This document shows positions 63,801 through 64,000 of a stretch of DNA of 64,000 nt, in pieces. The stretch is from Entoloma clypeatum (taxonomy: Eukaryota; Basidiomycota; Agaricomycetes; Agaricales; Entolomataceae). Position numbers and translations under genes: made by a program. The DNA lies in NCBI GenBank assembly GCA_963565915.1, contig OY751489.1, positions 4,340,001-4,404,000 of the forward strand. The letters run 5' to 3'. Under the pieces are notes generated by a model. It was not told where the DNA came from. It searched no databases and saw nothing but the letters and a program-made list of their open reading frames with translations. Position 1 is the stretch's first letter. Every line of letters begins with the position of its first letter.

Positions 63801-64000
63801 ATGGCCCTCCTCCCCGCTCTTTTCAAACGCTTGCCTTGGAGAGCTTTCCTAGTACATTTGGAGGATCAGTGGCTCCGCGCTGTCTCACACAGCGGTGCCT
63901 ACGAAGCTTCAGACTACATGCAGGTGCTTCCCTATCCTCGGCCGTTTTTGGACGATCAGACGCTTTGCATGTTCTTGATGAAATCCTTGTCGCTTCCCCA
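63801..64000 (+). CDS. start of an unidentified gene (runs off the window)
   Basis: Open frame of 66 codons from ATG at 63801 to the window end, beginning MALLPALFKRLPWRAFLVHL. No family recognised; an F-box or BTB-like start is possible but unsupported. The ATG may be internal to a longer spliced gene. Confidence 0.35.
   Translation, partial: MALLPALFKRLPWRAFLVHLEDQWLRAVSHSGAYEASDYMQVLPYPRPFLDDQTLCMFLMKSLSLP

Overview
The window is nuclear DNA of a filamentous basidiomycete, most likely an agaricomycete. Evidence: spliced genes with many 50-70 nt introns, a division-I chitin synthase, a DUF6698-type protein and a Plavaka-type (CACTA-like) transposase, and Tad-like LINE, Copia and chromodomain-Gypsy retroelements. 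All identifications are by eye from motifs; no database was searched. Exon chains were accepted when they kept frame across every junction, and all complete chains listed here have lengths divisible by three.

Layout. 1-3.1 kb: 5' part of a LINE on the minus strand (complete ORF1, start of ORF2 with endonuclease). 3.17-3.26 kb: intron-containing tRNA-Glu(UUC). 4.6-18.2 kb: a Plavaka-type DNA transposon region with a divergent coiled-coil gene, a broken transposase and a DUF6698 gene. The transposase is split in an exon by a 6.3 kb LTR element (7608-13919) with identical LTRs and a perfect target-site duplication; that element carries only a gag remnant and a recurrent bulged-hairpin motif. 19.0-23.1 kb: intact 17-exon chitin synthase. 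23.5-23.9 kb: foldback MITE. 23.98-30.58 kb: chromodomain Gypsy (minus) with one nonsense codon in pol, an extra 3' ORF and Tf1-like self-priming signals. 30.65-36.43 kb: young, apparently intact Copia (plus).

36.4-56.1 kb is host accessory sequence: an F-box relic, a dual-specificity phosphatase, a 13-exon secreted carboxylesterase, an F-box-like gene, an FAD monooxygenase, a decayed Kelch/MYND gene, an endonuclease/exonuclease/phosphatase-family gene, and four tiny secreted six-cysteine genes with knottin-like spacing. Two of the four sit in the arms of a ~1.5 kb inverted duplication around the phosphodiesterase gene.

56.4-63.3 kb holds a complete 17-exon HEAT-repeat gene of the LAA1/HEATR5 family (about 2031 aa), a conserved AP-1/clathrin trafficking factor. 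The window ends inside an unidentified reading frame.

The most promising unexplained signals are (1) the GCAGCC-N5..9-GGCGC motif repeated over 5 kb of the gag-only LTR element, and (2) the knottin-like gene family sharing promoter, signal peptide, cysteine spacing and an intron placed just before the last cysteine.
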